Origin: Lasiosphaeris hirsuta
Lineage: Eukaryota; Ascomycota; Sordariomycetes; Sordariales; Lasiosphaeriaceae
DNA: 64,000 nt
Direction: 5' to 3'
Assembly: GCA_030549175.1 (NCBI GenBank)
Contig: JAUKUA010000005.1
Coordinates: 2,108,001 to 2,172,000 of the forward strand
Part shown: positions 44,732-55,134 of the stretch, piece by piece
How the letters are laid out: the number at the start of each line of letters is the position of its first letter
How positions within the stretch are numbered: the stretch's first letter is position 1
Translations under genes and position numbers: made by a program
The notes under the pieces: generated by a model
What the model was told of the DNA's origin: nothing
What the model saw: only the letters and a program-made list of their open reading frames with translations
Databases searched by the model: none

Positions 44732-45703
44732 ATGGCCCACACATTCCCCGTTACCGTCCACGAGTATCCCTCGACCCGAGCCGACGGCCACCCCTCCTAC
44801 GCCTTCGAGCATGGAGTCGCCTCATCGCCGCTGGCGCGCAATGCTCTAGTTTTCATTGGCGGGCTAGGGGACGGCCCCTTCGGCGTTCCCTATGCTAGGA
44901 CCATCTCCAAGAAGGTTAGTTTGGGTACACTGAGCTATTCCGTCTTCGAGGCTCGCCTGTCCAGCTCCTTCTCGGGCTTCGGGTACGGCAGCCTCGCCAA
45001 GGACGTCGAGGAGATCTCGGCCTTTGTGGCGTACCTGCGCGAGACGCTAGGCAAGAGCAAGATCGTTTTGATGGGCCACTCCACCGGGTGCCAGGACTGC
45101 ATGGAGTACGCCAGCTACGAAAATTACGGGAACCAGAAGGTGGACGGGCTCGTCTTGCAGGGGCCTGTATCTGACAGGGAGGCTTTGTCGCCGGTCGTGG
45201 ATGAGGTGGTGTTGAAGAGCTATGTCGAGTACGCAGCGGCGAGGATTTCCGAGGGGAGAGGCGATCAGATCATGCCGAAGGAGAAGCTGCCCGATGCATT
45301 CAAAGACTCGCCGTTGACGGCGTATCGCTTTCACTCTTTGGCAGCGGTGGGGTGAGTGTCTCCTATTTCTCTGCCTGCATGTTTGCTTTGACATAATGCT
45401 CACGGTTGGGGTGGCAAAAGGGGCGATGATGATTACTTCTCATCTGACCTGCCCAACGACACGGTGGCGACCTTCTGGGGCCGACTGCAGCAACCTGTCT
45501 TAATAGTCCCATCAGGAATGGACGAGTATGTACCCGCTTCGGTCGATGTTGGCGGGCTCATAGACCGGTGGAAGAGTTTCTGTAAGCCCGGCATGGCCAG
45601 CGACCTAAGTGGCTTAATCCCCGGCGCAAATCACCGGGTAGACGATGGCTCGGCGCAAGAATGGCTCGCCGGGCGCGTAGCAGACTTCTTAGCTAGCATA
45701 TAG
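44732..45703 (+). CDS. DUF1749 alpha/beta hydrolase
   Basis: Alpha/beta-hydrolase of the DUF1749 family. The family includes the Aspergillus siderophore esterase SidJ, but many members have no known substrate. Two exons, 44732-45351 and 45421-45703, for 300 residues. The core is recognisable: a beta strand ending in LVFIGGLGDGPFG (oxyanion region), then FSGFGYGSLAKDVEEISAFVAYL, and the nucleophile elbow GHSTGCQD with Ser about 117. LVLQGPVSDREAL follows, then LIVPSGMDEYVP carrying the probable catalytic Asp, and GANHRVDDG with the catalytic His. No signal peptide is seen, so it is probably cytosolic. The 69-nt intron joins Gly-Gly-Asp cleanly. It is followed by a small Cys-rich protein and a P450; a link between the three is only possible, not shown. 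Confidence 0.9.
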
Positions 45704-46106
45704 AGCTGAAAAGACATCGGCGTCTATCCAAGACTAAACATGATGCACGGCCGGCCCAGAGATAGGAGGTGCCTGGTGCTCCACCTCGGGGAATAGCCCC
45801 GATTGCTAATGGCACGGCGTCTTTATGGATTCCCAGTCAGGTGGTCCCCGCCACCGAGACGGGGATTGTGCGGCGGGCGGGACGTGGCTCGGTTATCGCA
45901 CGAGGTCGGCGATTGCGACGCCAGACTCCGTTCCTAACACACCTCAAGATTCGGGGACCATGAGGGCGGTTGAATGTCATCCCATGCCTTATTTAAGCCA
46001 ACGCGTTCCGTTCTTGAATCCCAATCTTGCGCAACCAGCATCGACGCTTCTTGCCCACACTCGGCACGACTAATAAAGCATACCTAACCAACTTAACACT
46101 GCAGTC
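45704..46106. other. Intergenic, no gene seen
   Basis: A 400-base interval between the hydrolase and the small Cys-rich gene, both on the plus strand; presumably the promoter of the latter. Nothing distinctive. Confidence 0.55.
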
Positions 46107-46431
46107 ATGTGTTTCGGAGCCAACTGCTCCAAATGCTGTGAGTATTCATAGCCCCATCCATCATCAAGCCCGTGTGAATAAATATCCATGCTGATAAGCA
46201 AACCCCGCCGTAGCAAAGAAGGCCTGGAGAGGCTGCGGATCCCATATCCCCGCTGTTTTCAACAACGTACCAGAGGACCAGTGGTGCACATGCGACCCTA
46301 AGGTCGAGGTGGACGGAAAGTCTTATCCGCCACAGGCCGCCTTATCGCCGCCATCGATGCCGTCTTGGCTCAAGGGCTTGGTCGGCGGCGGCAGCAGTGG
46401 AGGTGAGGCCACAAAGAAAGAGGACCTGTGA
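46107..46431 (+). CDS. Small Cys-rich protein, conserved in fungi, function unknown
   Basis: Two exons, 46107-46137 and 46214-46431, for 82 residues. It is too short for simple ORF calling but its splice signals (GTGAGT, CGTAG) are good. The sequence starts MCFGANCSKCSKKAWRGCG and continues HIPAVFNNVPEDQWCTCDPK. Cysteines are spaced 2, 7, 10, 18, 40 and 42, and a Trp follows the second pair. I recall similar short ascomycete proteins with the same CFGxxCxxC start and WCTCDP block, so I consider it real. No signal peptide is apparent. The pattern could bind a metal, but this is inference. The C-terminus is a flexible Gly/Ser-rich tail ending KKEDL. Confidence 0.75.
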
Positions 46432-46762
46432 AGCACTGGACGATAGAAGCGGGAAGGTTTTGGTTTTGTCAGTGCAATTTGGGGGGGGGGGGGGGGGGGG
46501 GGGTACGTAGTAAGTAGAGCAGCCAATCTAAGGTCCATCAGCGACCCACTTTTCCTAGGTACCTACCGTTAGAAGCCGTTACACCGCCGTCCTGCCGTTA
46601 TCCCTCGGGAAATCCTAGATGCTAAGGTTGTGACCCTGTCATTGATAAGAGCCACTTACATCGAGTTGACCTTTTCCCATCGTAATCTACCAACACTCTT
46701 ACCACTTGACGTAACGCATTCGGAATCGCCTGGTCCCGATCCAACATCGTGTACTTCGAGCC
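46432..46762. other. Intergenic with long G run
   Basis: Contains an uninterrupted run of about 23 Gs (46481-46503) just after the small gene. The rest is the P450 promoter; nothing else seen. Confidence 0.6.
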
Positions 46763-48616
46763 ATGTTCTCACCCTTGCTCCTCATCCTCGCCTTACTTCT
46801 GTTCATCGTCAACACCTTACAGCAGGCCTTCCTATCACCGCTCAACAAAATCCCCGGGCCCTGGTACACCAAATTTACATCTCTGCCCCTGAAGTGGCGT
46901 GAATTCCGAGCTGAGAGGACAACACATGTTCACCGTTTGCACCTACGCTACGGTCCGACTGTACGTATCGCCCCGAACGAGGTCGCCTTTACGTCCATGT
47001 CAGCAGTCAAGGAGATATACTGCTCGGGAGGAAGCGGTTATGACAAGACTGAGTTTTATGACATGTTTAAAGTTTATGGCAGAAGGTAAGCTTGTAATTT
47101 CGAACACCGTCGAGGAGAAGTGAGTTGGTACTACCACACTTCAATACAGAACGATGTTCACCACCCTGAACAAGGACCATGTCAGTGGCTTTCCAAACAC
47201 CCAAGGCTCCCACCGCTGCAAAAGACGTTGACAGGTAGACTATTGTATAGCACGCCAAGAGAAAGCGCATCCTAGCGGATCGCTATGCCAACACGAACAT
47301 TGTGAAGCGGCCCTCTCTCGATGGTATCTCAGAGCGGGCGGCCAATTTTGTTCAAAGATGCGCCGAGTCTGTGAACGGAAGTCTGGATCTATATGTAAGC
47401 AAAGTTGAACATACCGCTGTTGCCTGTCACCAGCACTAATCAACAGGTATCCCAGATCTGTGAGTCTCACGATAATGTGTCGCATGCCGTGAGCCTCTAC
47501 TGACGGTGTCTAATGATACGTGAGACCTAAGACCTACATTCGTACGCTTTCGACTGTGTGACCCATCATCTTTTCCACCCGTATGGAGCAGACTCGCTTC
47601 GAGACATTAAGGATGAGGAAATCATGCGCGAGGTGACATTTGACGACAGTCTCCAAAGTAAGCCAGCAGCCGCCAGGCACGGCCTGGTCAGATAGCTGAC
47701 ATCACTCACCTCAGACCGGCTTATTGGATACTACAGCCCCACACTACACAAAATATTTGGGAAGATCTTGTACTTTTTCGCGAAGCCACGCGAGACGCCC
47801 CTGGCCGACGATTTCATTCTGGGGACAAGCTCCAAGACAGACACGGCCCCCTTCACGCTCCTGGATCGCCTTCACGAACCGGTCTTCGAGTTGGACGAAC
47901 TCGACATCGCCGCCGAATGTCTCGACCATATGGCCGCCGGCATTGACACGACAGGGGATGGCCTGTGTTTTCTAATGTGGGAGCTTTCCCAGCCGTCTTC
48001 TGCCAACCATCAGCGGAGGCTCCGAGAAGAGTTGCTCGCCAATCCGGGGGCAAGCTTCGACAAACTTCCATTCCTTGACGCTGTGGTGATGGAGGGGCTC
48101 CGATGCTTCCCACCCATCCCGATGTCGTTGCCTCGCTATGTCCCCGACGGTGGCCGTGTTATCGATGGCTATTCTCTCCCTGGCGGAGCCATAGTTAGTT
48201 GCCAGGCGTATTCGGTCCAAAGGGTCGACGAAAGTGTATTCCCAGACCCAAATACTTTCAAGCCGGACCGCTGGCTAGACGGAATGGACGATGCAGAGAG
48301 AAAAAGACTTTTCTTTGCATTCTCCAACGGCGGCCGGGGCTGCGTTGGTAAACAGTAAGTGTTCTCGGGGTTTGTGAGACTCCAAAGGCCCCTAAGGCTC
48401 CGTCCTGACTGACAAGTAACTAGCCTTGCACTCGCCGAAATGAAAATACTGCTTCGGGCCGTGTACTCAAAGTTCAACACAGTCCCAGACAAGACCATGA
48501 CGATGACCGACATGGAAATGTCAGACCAGCTTATTTCGTCCCGGCCGCTGGGACAGAGATGCTTACTTAGCTTTATCCCAATTAACGAGGGAGCGAATAG
48601 CCGCAGCCAGCAATAG
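46763..48616 (+). CDS. Cytochrome P450 monooxygenase
   Basis: Membrane-anchored haem monooxygenase of the kind used in fungal specialised or xenobiotic metabolism. Seven exons are inferred: 46763-47085, 47150-47180, 47251-47394, 47447-47459 (13 nt), 47532-47657, 47715-48354 and 48424-48616, giving 489 residues. An N-terminal anchor (LLLILALLLFIV) is followed by the hinge IPGPWYTKF. The I-helix oxygen-binding motif is AAGIDTTGDG; the K-helix ExxR is EGLR; then PDRW; and the haem loop FSNGGRGCVGK has Cys about 422. All core motifs are intact, so it looks functional. The region 47181-47531 needed three introns and a tiny exon to keep the frame, and should be checked. The substrate is unknown; there is no polyketide, peptide or terpene synthase in the window. 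Confidence 0.9.
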
Positions 48617-50274
48617 GCCGCTGTTGTTCTTTGCTGTTAGAATTGTGCTGCAGTCCAATCATATGATTTCGAGATGCCACGCGATGGTTTGCTGCAACAT
48701 GTCGTTACATACATGTTCGTGTGGGGCATATGTACCTAGCTGCCATGGAAACAGGGCAAGTCTTTGCTTCCCCCGCATGATGACAGAAGTTTGGGAAGGA
48801 GGCTGCATATCGGGCGCGGAACGCCCAACATTTCGTCCAAGCTTTTCTCTCTGTCAGGCTTGCGTCTCCCTAGCCCTCGGTAGGTTGTTGTCCCTCCCGT
48901 GTAAATCGGCGTAAGGAAACGAAAGAGGAGCACGTGTCTTGACAGAAAAAAGGCATTGGATCTGGTCATATTTGTGAGCTGTTCAATACAGTATCCCGTT
49001 CATTTTCCAATTTCCCATTAAAAAAAAAAACTGAAAGAAAGCTATGGTGGAGGAAAAGTGTCGCAAATCATTTGATCGAGCGCTGACAGGACCTGCCTTG
49101 CCCGGGAATGGGCCGACCAACTAGTGCAGGAGCAAGTGCCAATGGAAACCTAACGGCTTCGCAAACCGCGGCTAACTGTCCTGGTTTTGCCGGGCAAGGT
49201 TCCCCATGACTAGTCGGGAGAATAGAAGGGGACAAAGAAGGAAAAAAAAGAAGAGAAATCTATCGTCTTGGCCGCCTCCATCTTGGAATGCGAGTTAGAG
49301 GTGAGGTGTTTGGGGATCGGGGATCGGGGCCTCGATTCTCTCTGCGCACATAGACTTGTGGAAGAAGCAGAGTTGGCGCTGAGACCAGGCGCGAGGCAGC
49401 CACTGAAGGATCGATCCCTCGCCTCAGGCGCCACCATGGCACCAACACCGATCACTGCCTGACAATCATTTCTCCATCATCTATCTGTCCGACATTTGTG
49501 CCGTGCCTTCCACACTCCGAAACTTTCTCCTCACAACACCCACTTTTCTTCATCAACCCACCTCAACCACTTCTTATTTAAAAATCGAGCCCTCGGCATC
49601 CTCGTCCCTGCACCCCCAAAGGCCACACCTATTGCCTTCCTCCCATCAAAGAAAAACAGCACTGTTTTTCCCGCATCCCTTGACTGCCCCTCTTCTCCGT
49701 ATTCGGGCTCTTGTCCGCCGTATCCACCCCCCCCCCGACTTGGGCTCATCCACCAGGACTCGACCCAAGAGTGAAAAAATTTCGCAACTGATCGCTCGTC
49801 GCGCTGCCGCTTGCTCGCTCTGCTTATCGACTCCTCACAGGGAACCCCAAAACCACCACCCAAGCTCAATAGGCAACACAGCGTTGTTTATGTATCAGCA
49901 CGATCAGAACTCCGTCTTCCGACACTCACCCCCCATCAAGCTCCCGGACATATCGCAAAAAATTTGTAGTCCTCATCTCAGCTCTGACGGCTGAAGCACC
50001 GCAAAGGTCATCTCCAGCGTTAATGCCTACCCTCAAAAATCACGACCAGGTCTACCTTATGTCTACGCAAAGCCCGATTTCCAACTGACCCAGTGGCTCG
50101 TTCCGCCCTTTCCTCCAGCAACGCCTTTCATGCACCCCTCAACCAGTCGGCCTGCCTAGATCCTTCGACTCTTTCGAATCCTTCACCAAGAAAACAAGAA
50201 AATCATATCTCGTCGTCCACTCGACAATTACTTAGCTCGCCTTTAGCCCTATCTCCGTTGTCAATATCGTCAAT
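48617..50274. other. Intergenic and long eIF5 leader
   Basis: Between the P450 stop and the eIF5 start. An A run lies at about 49019-49030, and from about 49490 the sequence becomes strongly pyrimidine-rich, like a transcribed 5' leader of a translation factor. Three short uORFs lie in its last 390 bases. The ORF at 49503-49994 is low-complexity leader sequence, not a gene. Confidence 0.55.
49890..50159 (+). promoter_or_regulatory. Three tandem uORFs upstream of eIF5
   Basis: Successive ATG-to-stop frames at 49890-49994 (34 codons), 50023-50088 (21 codons) and 50130-50159 (9 codons). They do not overlap, and all end before the eIF5 ATG at 50275. No other ATG lies in the final 115 bases. Whether all are in the mature mRNA depends on the unknown transcription start and possible leader splicing. 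Confidence 0.45.
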
Positions 50275-51618
50275 ATGGCTCTCGTCAACGTTCGTCGCGA
50301 TGTCAGCGACCCCTTTTATCGCTACAAGATGGAGCGCATCCAGACAAAGATCGAGGGCAAGGGGAACGGCATCAAGACCGTTGTCGTCAATCTGAGCAGC
50401 GTCGCTCAGTCGCTGGCTCGTCCTGGCTCTTACCTAATCAAGTACTTTGGCTTTGAGCTCGGTGCCCAGACCAACATTGATCCTCCGGATGACCGCTGGA
50501 TCATTAATGGCGCCCATGAAGCCAGCAAGCTCCAGGAGCTTCTTGACGGGTTCATCTCCAAGTTTGTTCTCTGTAAGAAGTGCAAGAACCCAGAGACCGA
50601 TGTCCATATCAAGGATGGCACCATCCTGCTGGACTGCAAAGCTTGTGGTCAGCGCACCAACGTCGACCTTCGCCTGAAGCTCAGCGGCTTCATCCTCAAG
50701 AACGTCCCCAAGAAGACAAAGAAGGACAAGGCCGAACGCAAGGCTGCTCGCAAGGCTAAGCAGAATGGTACTGCCAACGGCAAGGGATCCGGCGGAGATG
50801 ACAACTCGGACCAGGCCTCTCCCAATGGCGATGAGCACGACATTGCTAGCGACGATGATTTCCTGACGCGCAAGATCAAGACCGAGGCTCAGGGTTTGGA
50901 GCGCAAAGAGGTTGAAGTCAAGGATGACGAGTGGGCTGTTGATATGAGTGCCGAAGCCGTCAAGGCGCGCCAGCAGCAGCTGCCTGGCGAGTTCAAAGCG
51001 AAGCTTGTTTTGAATGGCGATGATGAGGAGGAGGAGGGCGAAGGCGGTGGCAACACTGCTTACGATCACTTGGGCACCTGGATTCAGGAGCAGGCTGAGG
51101 CAAAGGGTGGCATCAACAACGTTGATGACATCGAGATTTATGTCAAGGCGAAGGAGCTCGGCATTGAGAGCAAGCACCGCACCGTTCTTGTTCTGGTTCA
51201 GACTGTCTTTGACGAGAATATCTGCACCCAGATCGGCAAGCGTGCCAGCATGTTGAAGCAGGTATGTTTTTGAAGTCGAATATAATTTGGGAAGGAGACG
51301 GATAAAGTGCTAACCATCTCTTAGATCATCTCAACCGAACGCCACGAGAAGGCCCTCCTCGGTGGCACTGAGCGTTTGATCGGACAACTTCTCAAGGATC
51401 ATCCCGACATGTTGGAGAAGGTCGTGAAGATCTTGCAGCTCTACTATCACCACGACCTCATCTCCGAGGAGGTTGTTACGAAGTGGGGCACCAAGGCTTC
51501 CAAGAAGTATATTGACTTGTCGACGTCCAAGAAGGTCCGCAAAGCCGCCGAGCCTTTCCTCACCTGGCTTGCCGAGGCCGAGTCGGAGGAAGAGTCGGAG
51601 GACGAGGAGTCGGAGTAG
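50275..51618 (+). CDS. TIF5: Translation initiation factor eIF5
   Basis: GTPase-activating protein for eIF2 that triggers GTP hydrolysis when the start codon is recognised. Two exons, 50275-51261 and 51325-51618, for 426 residues. The N-terminal GAP domain has [20 protein letters not shown], whose Arg (residue 16) matches the catalytic Arg15 of yeast. The zinc finger is CKKC...CKAC (about residues 101-125). A long Lys- then Asp/Glu-rich linker follows (about 145-260). The C-terminal W2/HEAT domain, with [16 protein letters not shown] and [16 protein letters not shown], binds eIF2-beta and eIF1 and ends in an acidic tail. The intron lies in the W2 domain. The start context CAATATGG is moderate. 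Three upstream ORFs precede it. Confidence 0.97.
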
Positions 51619-52629
51619 GCTCTAAATGTTTTCATGTCTTTTTACGTCTTGTACGTCCAATGTATCGTCCTTAGCGCAAGGGATTCGATATTGGTGTGCT
51701 TGCGGCTGTAATTGGACGCGGATATTCTCGTGCTTGCTTGGTTTTTTTTAAAAAGTTTGGGAGGATAGGCATGGGAGCGAGAAAATGTTTGTAACTGCTG
51801 TGCAGTTTCAGTGGTTGAGAAGCCATTTCATGTGCGCATGTTGGATGGTATACAGAAAATGGCTTTCTTGTCTGAGCACCATTCGTGCAGCGCGGTCAAG
51901 AAGTCAAGATGGAGTTTGTACTCGCTCGCTCGGTTGGGAACTGTCACTCGCTCAATGATATCTGCGCTACTTTTCAGCTGCTTTACTCTCTACTCATTGC
52001 CCTAGCCCAAGACTAATTTGATACGATGGGTAACACCAACTTATCACATCTGCACAGTGAGAATGTCATTGTAATGCATGTTGGCATAAAGGCAGCGATG
52101 ACGAAACTGATTGATGTATTCCTCTGCGATATTTGCTAGTTTTTGTTATGACTACCGGGTTAGGGGATGTCGGCTGAATGTCATGAATACACACAGCTCC
52201 TAGCATCTCCTGCACCGGTAAGTAGCTAGCCAGGGTCGTGTGCAGTTGGTTCCTCCTGGTATCTCGAATGCTCGCTCCGCTTAAACGCCGTTCGTCGTCC
52301 ATCGCGACGGACACTCTGCTCTTTATGGAAATGCAACTCCGATATCGAGTTGAGAAGGATCCTAATCCATCGCTGACCCAGCCAAAGAAAGGAAAACAAA
52401 AACAAAGCCATCCATGCTGCATGAGAGATCCCCCGGATAACCATCCATAACCATCTGATAAGGAAAAGAAAGCAAAAGCATCCTCAAAAGATAGCCATGA
52501 TGAAGATAGCCATCCATAATCATGGAGGAGAGGGGGGGAAGTTTCCCGGCATAGTTCCCTGGAGAAGAACGATTAGAGAAGCAGAACGATAAAATGAAGG
52601 AAACATGAAATAGATCCTCGGCCCGTTGA
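51619..52629. other. Convergent intergenic region, no gene seen
   Basis: 3' flanks of eIF5 (plus) and the Trp/Gly-rich protein (minus). Short ATCATCCATCC-type repeats occur near 52430-52525 (CCATCCATAAC...). No RNA or coding gene recognised. Confidence 0.55.
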
Positions 52630-55134
52630 TCACTGCCCATCCCAGTTGCCCCAACGAAGTGTATTGCCCCAGATCGGGTTGCTCTGCTCGGGCGGTGGAA
52701 TCTTGCTGCCCTGGGTAGCCTTGGGAGATGGGAAAAGATTGTTCCACAACTCCTTGGGGGACGGGAGATTATCGCTCCAAGACTTTTTGGTCCTCGCAGT
52801 AGGATCAGACCAGGCAGTGCTGCCAGTGTGTGCGGTAGGCGGGTCAGACCAGGTGGTATTGTTGGTGACGACGGTGCAAGTATTGGGCCAGGTGGCCTCG
52901 GTGGGGATGGAGGGATCATGCCAGGTGGAAGTTTGATCAGGGGGGCTCACATGTAACTTGTCAGCTGGGCTGATCTCTCCCGGTTGGAGAATGGGAGCTG
53001 CGGAAGCTGCCTGGTCTGGGGTCTGAGGCTCGCGCTGCTTTGACTCATCTCTGGGAAATTCGCAGTCGGTCCACTCGGGGAAAATGGTATTATGTGCTTT
53101 GACGGGGCTGAAGCAGCCAGGCATGTCGAAAATAGCATCACGGTTGTCTGCAGCACTAGTATGGAGCTTGGGTAGCCCAGCATGTTGTTTACCAGGTACC
53201 ATCACTACAAGAGAGTTAGCATCAATTCGGTTCTGATCATCGGTGAGCCTACCGGAGTCGTACATAGGAGCTGTGTCGCCGGTCTCACCTGAAGTGCCAC
53301 CATTCACGTCGCCCCAAGCCTCAGCCTCTTTGGCAATGGAGCCTTTTGTATAGGGGCTCTTGGCGGGATCGCCAACAGGATTCGCACCACCCGCTTCTGT
53401 ATCGTTCGTATTGGAGCCGCTGTTGCCGTTGTTCTCCTGGGTGGGATCACCATATCCGCCCGAGCCACCCGTTCCTGTATCGTCGTTGTTCCACCCAGAG
53501 CTGGCGTCTTTGTTTTCACTACCCCAGGCGGTGTCATTGTTGCCGCCGCCCCAGTTGTTGTCGGTGTCGGTGCTGCCGTTGCCCCAGTCGGTGCCAGTGT
53601 TGCCGTTATTATCCGAGACGGGAGCGGCGTTCTCCTGGGTATCCTTCGGGGGAGAGTTGGTCTCGGGTGGTGTACCGAACATTGCAGGTGAACCCGTCTT
53701 CGGAGGCGAACCAGCCTTTGAGCCATTCTTCAAACCGGTGGCCGGGTTGTCTTTCGGAGGAGACATGGAGGCAGGCTTCGGATCAGACTTTGGCAGCTGA
53801 GGCGGGCCGAGATCGGGCGGGATTCCGTAGCCATCTCTCGGTGGAGCCGGAGCCCACTGGTTGCTTGGGGGATATCCAGAAACCTCACGAGGCGATACGT
53901 TCTGGTAAGATGGACGATGCCCGTGAGGCCGGTGGCGCGGGTAGTACTCCTGGGGCGGGGGGAACGTATAAATAATCTGCTGGGGCGGAGGTTGCGCGTA
54001 AACAATATGCTGGGGCGCATGGTGCGCATAAGCAGCATACCGAATGGGTTCCTGCTGGGCAAGGGGGTCCCTGAAGATAGCGGGCGGCGGTCCGTAGGCC
54101 GGTGGTCCGTAGGTCGACGGGTAGCTGTGATAGGGGCTGGGGGGGTGCAATGAATCGATAGGAGGTGCATATTGATTCATTGCTCTGCGTGGATCGGGCG
54201 AGCCACGCGGGTTGCCCCAAGATGAGCCGTGGTATACGCGACAGAATCCGCTGGCGCGGTCAAAGTACGCATTCGGATATGGGTCCTTGACTGGGTCCTC
54301 GATAACATGTGCCAATTTGTACGTGTGCTCAGAAGGGGCCTTGGGTGCGGGCTTCATCTCAGCAACGGGCTCAGCCGAGGAGGCGGCAACCTCTGGCCCC
54401 TTGGGCGCCTCCTTCTTCCCATTGTTTGGCTTGTCTTTTTTTTGGCTCTCACTGCTGCCATGATCTTTGCCTTGGTCCTTCTTGGCCTGCTGCTTTCCCT
54501 TGTTCTTGGCTTGCTCGGGCTCGGACTGAGAATCTGATGCGGGAGCTACAGCTGTGTCGCCACCGCAAGCCTCTTTGCAGCCGCATTCCTTGGGCTTCTT
54601 GTCTTTGGACTTCTTGCTCTCGACAGGGACGTCGGGAGTACCGTCGTGCTTTGTGTTGCCGTTGGGTGTCCTGCCAAGTGATTTCAGAATCAAGCGTCCT
54701 GCCTCGCAAGGAAGACAGGTGCAGGTAGGATGAGGGTTCAAGTCGGCCGGTACTTGAATCACTTCGGGGGCGCGCTCCTGCTCAGCATTCAAAGCATCAG
54801 TCTTGACGGGCGTCTTAGACTTGGACTTTCCCGGCTTGAAGCTGGAGCGTCTCATAGGCTGGTCATCGTCAGAGGTATCTGTGTCGGTAGGGCCGCTGCC
54901 GCTCGTGTTCACCTCCTCGCTGCTGGTAGGGGCGTTCTTGTCAAATTTGACCTGCTTGGCAGACAACTTGTGGCGCTGGGTGCTCCCATGTCGCGGGTAC
55001 GACACAGTCACCGTGTCTGTCTCCCGCTCATCGTCGGTATCGATCTCGAGCTTCACGACTGGTTTGCGGGCCGTTTTCTTCCTGTTAGGGATGTTCTGGC
55101 CGACTATCCACTCGGCCAGTGAGTGGGGAGGCAT
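52630..55134 (-). CDS. Long disordered protein with WG/GW motifs
   Basis: A single-exon frame of 834 residues; no globular domain recognised. The N-terminus SLAEWIVGQNIPNRKKTARK is followed by acidic Ser/Thr stretches, Lys-rich blocks (KGKQQAKKDQGKD) and two small Cys groups (CTCLPC about 137-142, CGCKEAC about 185-191). A conserved-looking block, DPVKDPYPNAYFDRASG then FCRVYHGSSWGNPRG (about 280-313), recalls short motifs in other fungal disordered proteins. A Pro/Tyr-rich centre follows. From about 513 to 545 there are repeated Asn/Asp/Gly units each carrying Trp next to Gly (TDWGNG, NNWGGG, TAWGSE, SGWNND). WSDP repeats and IWGN/RWGN end the protein. The start is the first ATG after a stop. 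It may bind nucleic acid or protein through the Trp motifs; function unknown. Confidence 0.8.
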   Translation of the reverse strand: MPPHSLAEWIVGQNIPNRKKTARKPVVKLEIDTDDERETDTVTVSYPRHGSTQRHKLSAKQVKFDKNAPTSSEEVNTSGSGPTDTDTSDDDQPMRRSSFKPGKSKSKTPVKTDALNAEQERAPEVIQVPADLNPHPTCTCLPCEAGRLILKSLGRTPNGNTKHDGTPDVPVESKKSKDKKPKECGCKEACGGDTAVAPASDSQSEPEQAKNKGKQQAKKDQGKDHGSSESQKKDKPNNGKKEAPKGPEVAASSAEPVAEMKPAPKAPSEHTYKLAHVIEDPVKDPYPNAYFDRASGFCRVYHGSSWGNPRGSPDPRRAMNQYAPPIDSLHPPSPYHSYPSTYGPPAYGPPPAIFRDPLAQQEPIRYAAYAHHAPQHIVYAQPPPQQIIYTFPPPQEYYPRHRPHGHRPSYQNVSPREVSGYPPSNQWAPAPPRDGYGIPPDLGPPQLPKSDPKPASMSPPKDNPATGLKNGSKAGSPPKTGSPAMFGTPPETNSPPKDTQENAAPVSDNNGNTGTDWGNGSTDTDNNWGGGNNDTAWGSENKDASSGWNNDDTGTGGSGGYGDPTQENNGNSGSNTNDTEAGGANPVGDPAKSPYTKGSIAKEAEAWGDVNGGTSGETGDTAPMYDSGRLTDDQNRIDANSLVVMVPGKQHAGLPKLHTSAADNRDAIFDMPGCFSPVKAHNTIFPEWTDCEFPRDESKQREPQTPDQAASAAPILQPGEISPADKLHVSPPDQTSTWHDPSIPTEATWPNTCTVVTNNTTWSDPPTAHTGSTAWSDPTARTKKSWSDNLPSPKELWNNLFPSPKATQGSKIPPPEQSNPIWGNTLRWGNWDGQ

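Noticed and set aside
46481..46503. G run as a sequencing gap or assembly artefact marker
   Set aside because: Homopolymers of similar length occur elsewhere in the window (A and C runs), so it may be real, though its exact length is doubtful.
49503..49994. 163-codon plus ORF before eIF5
   Set aside because: Low-complexity Pro/Ser/Leu reading of a pyrimidine-rich leader; only its last 34 codons, which start with ATG, are kept as a uORF.
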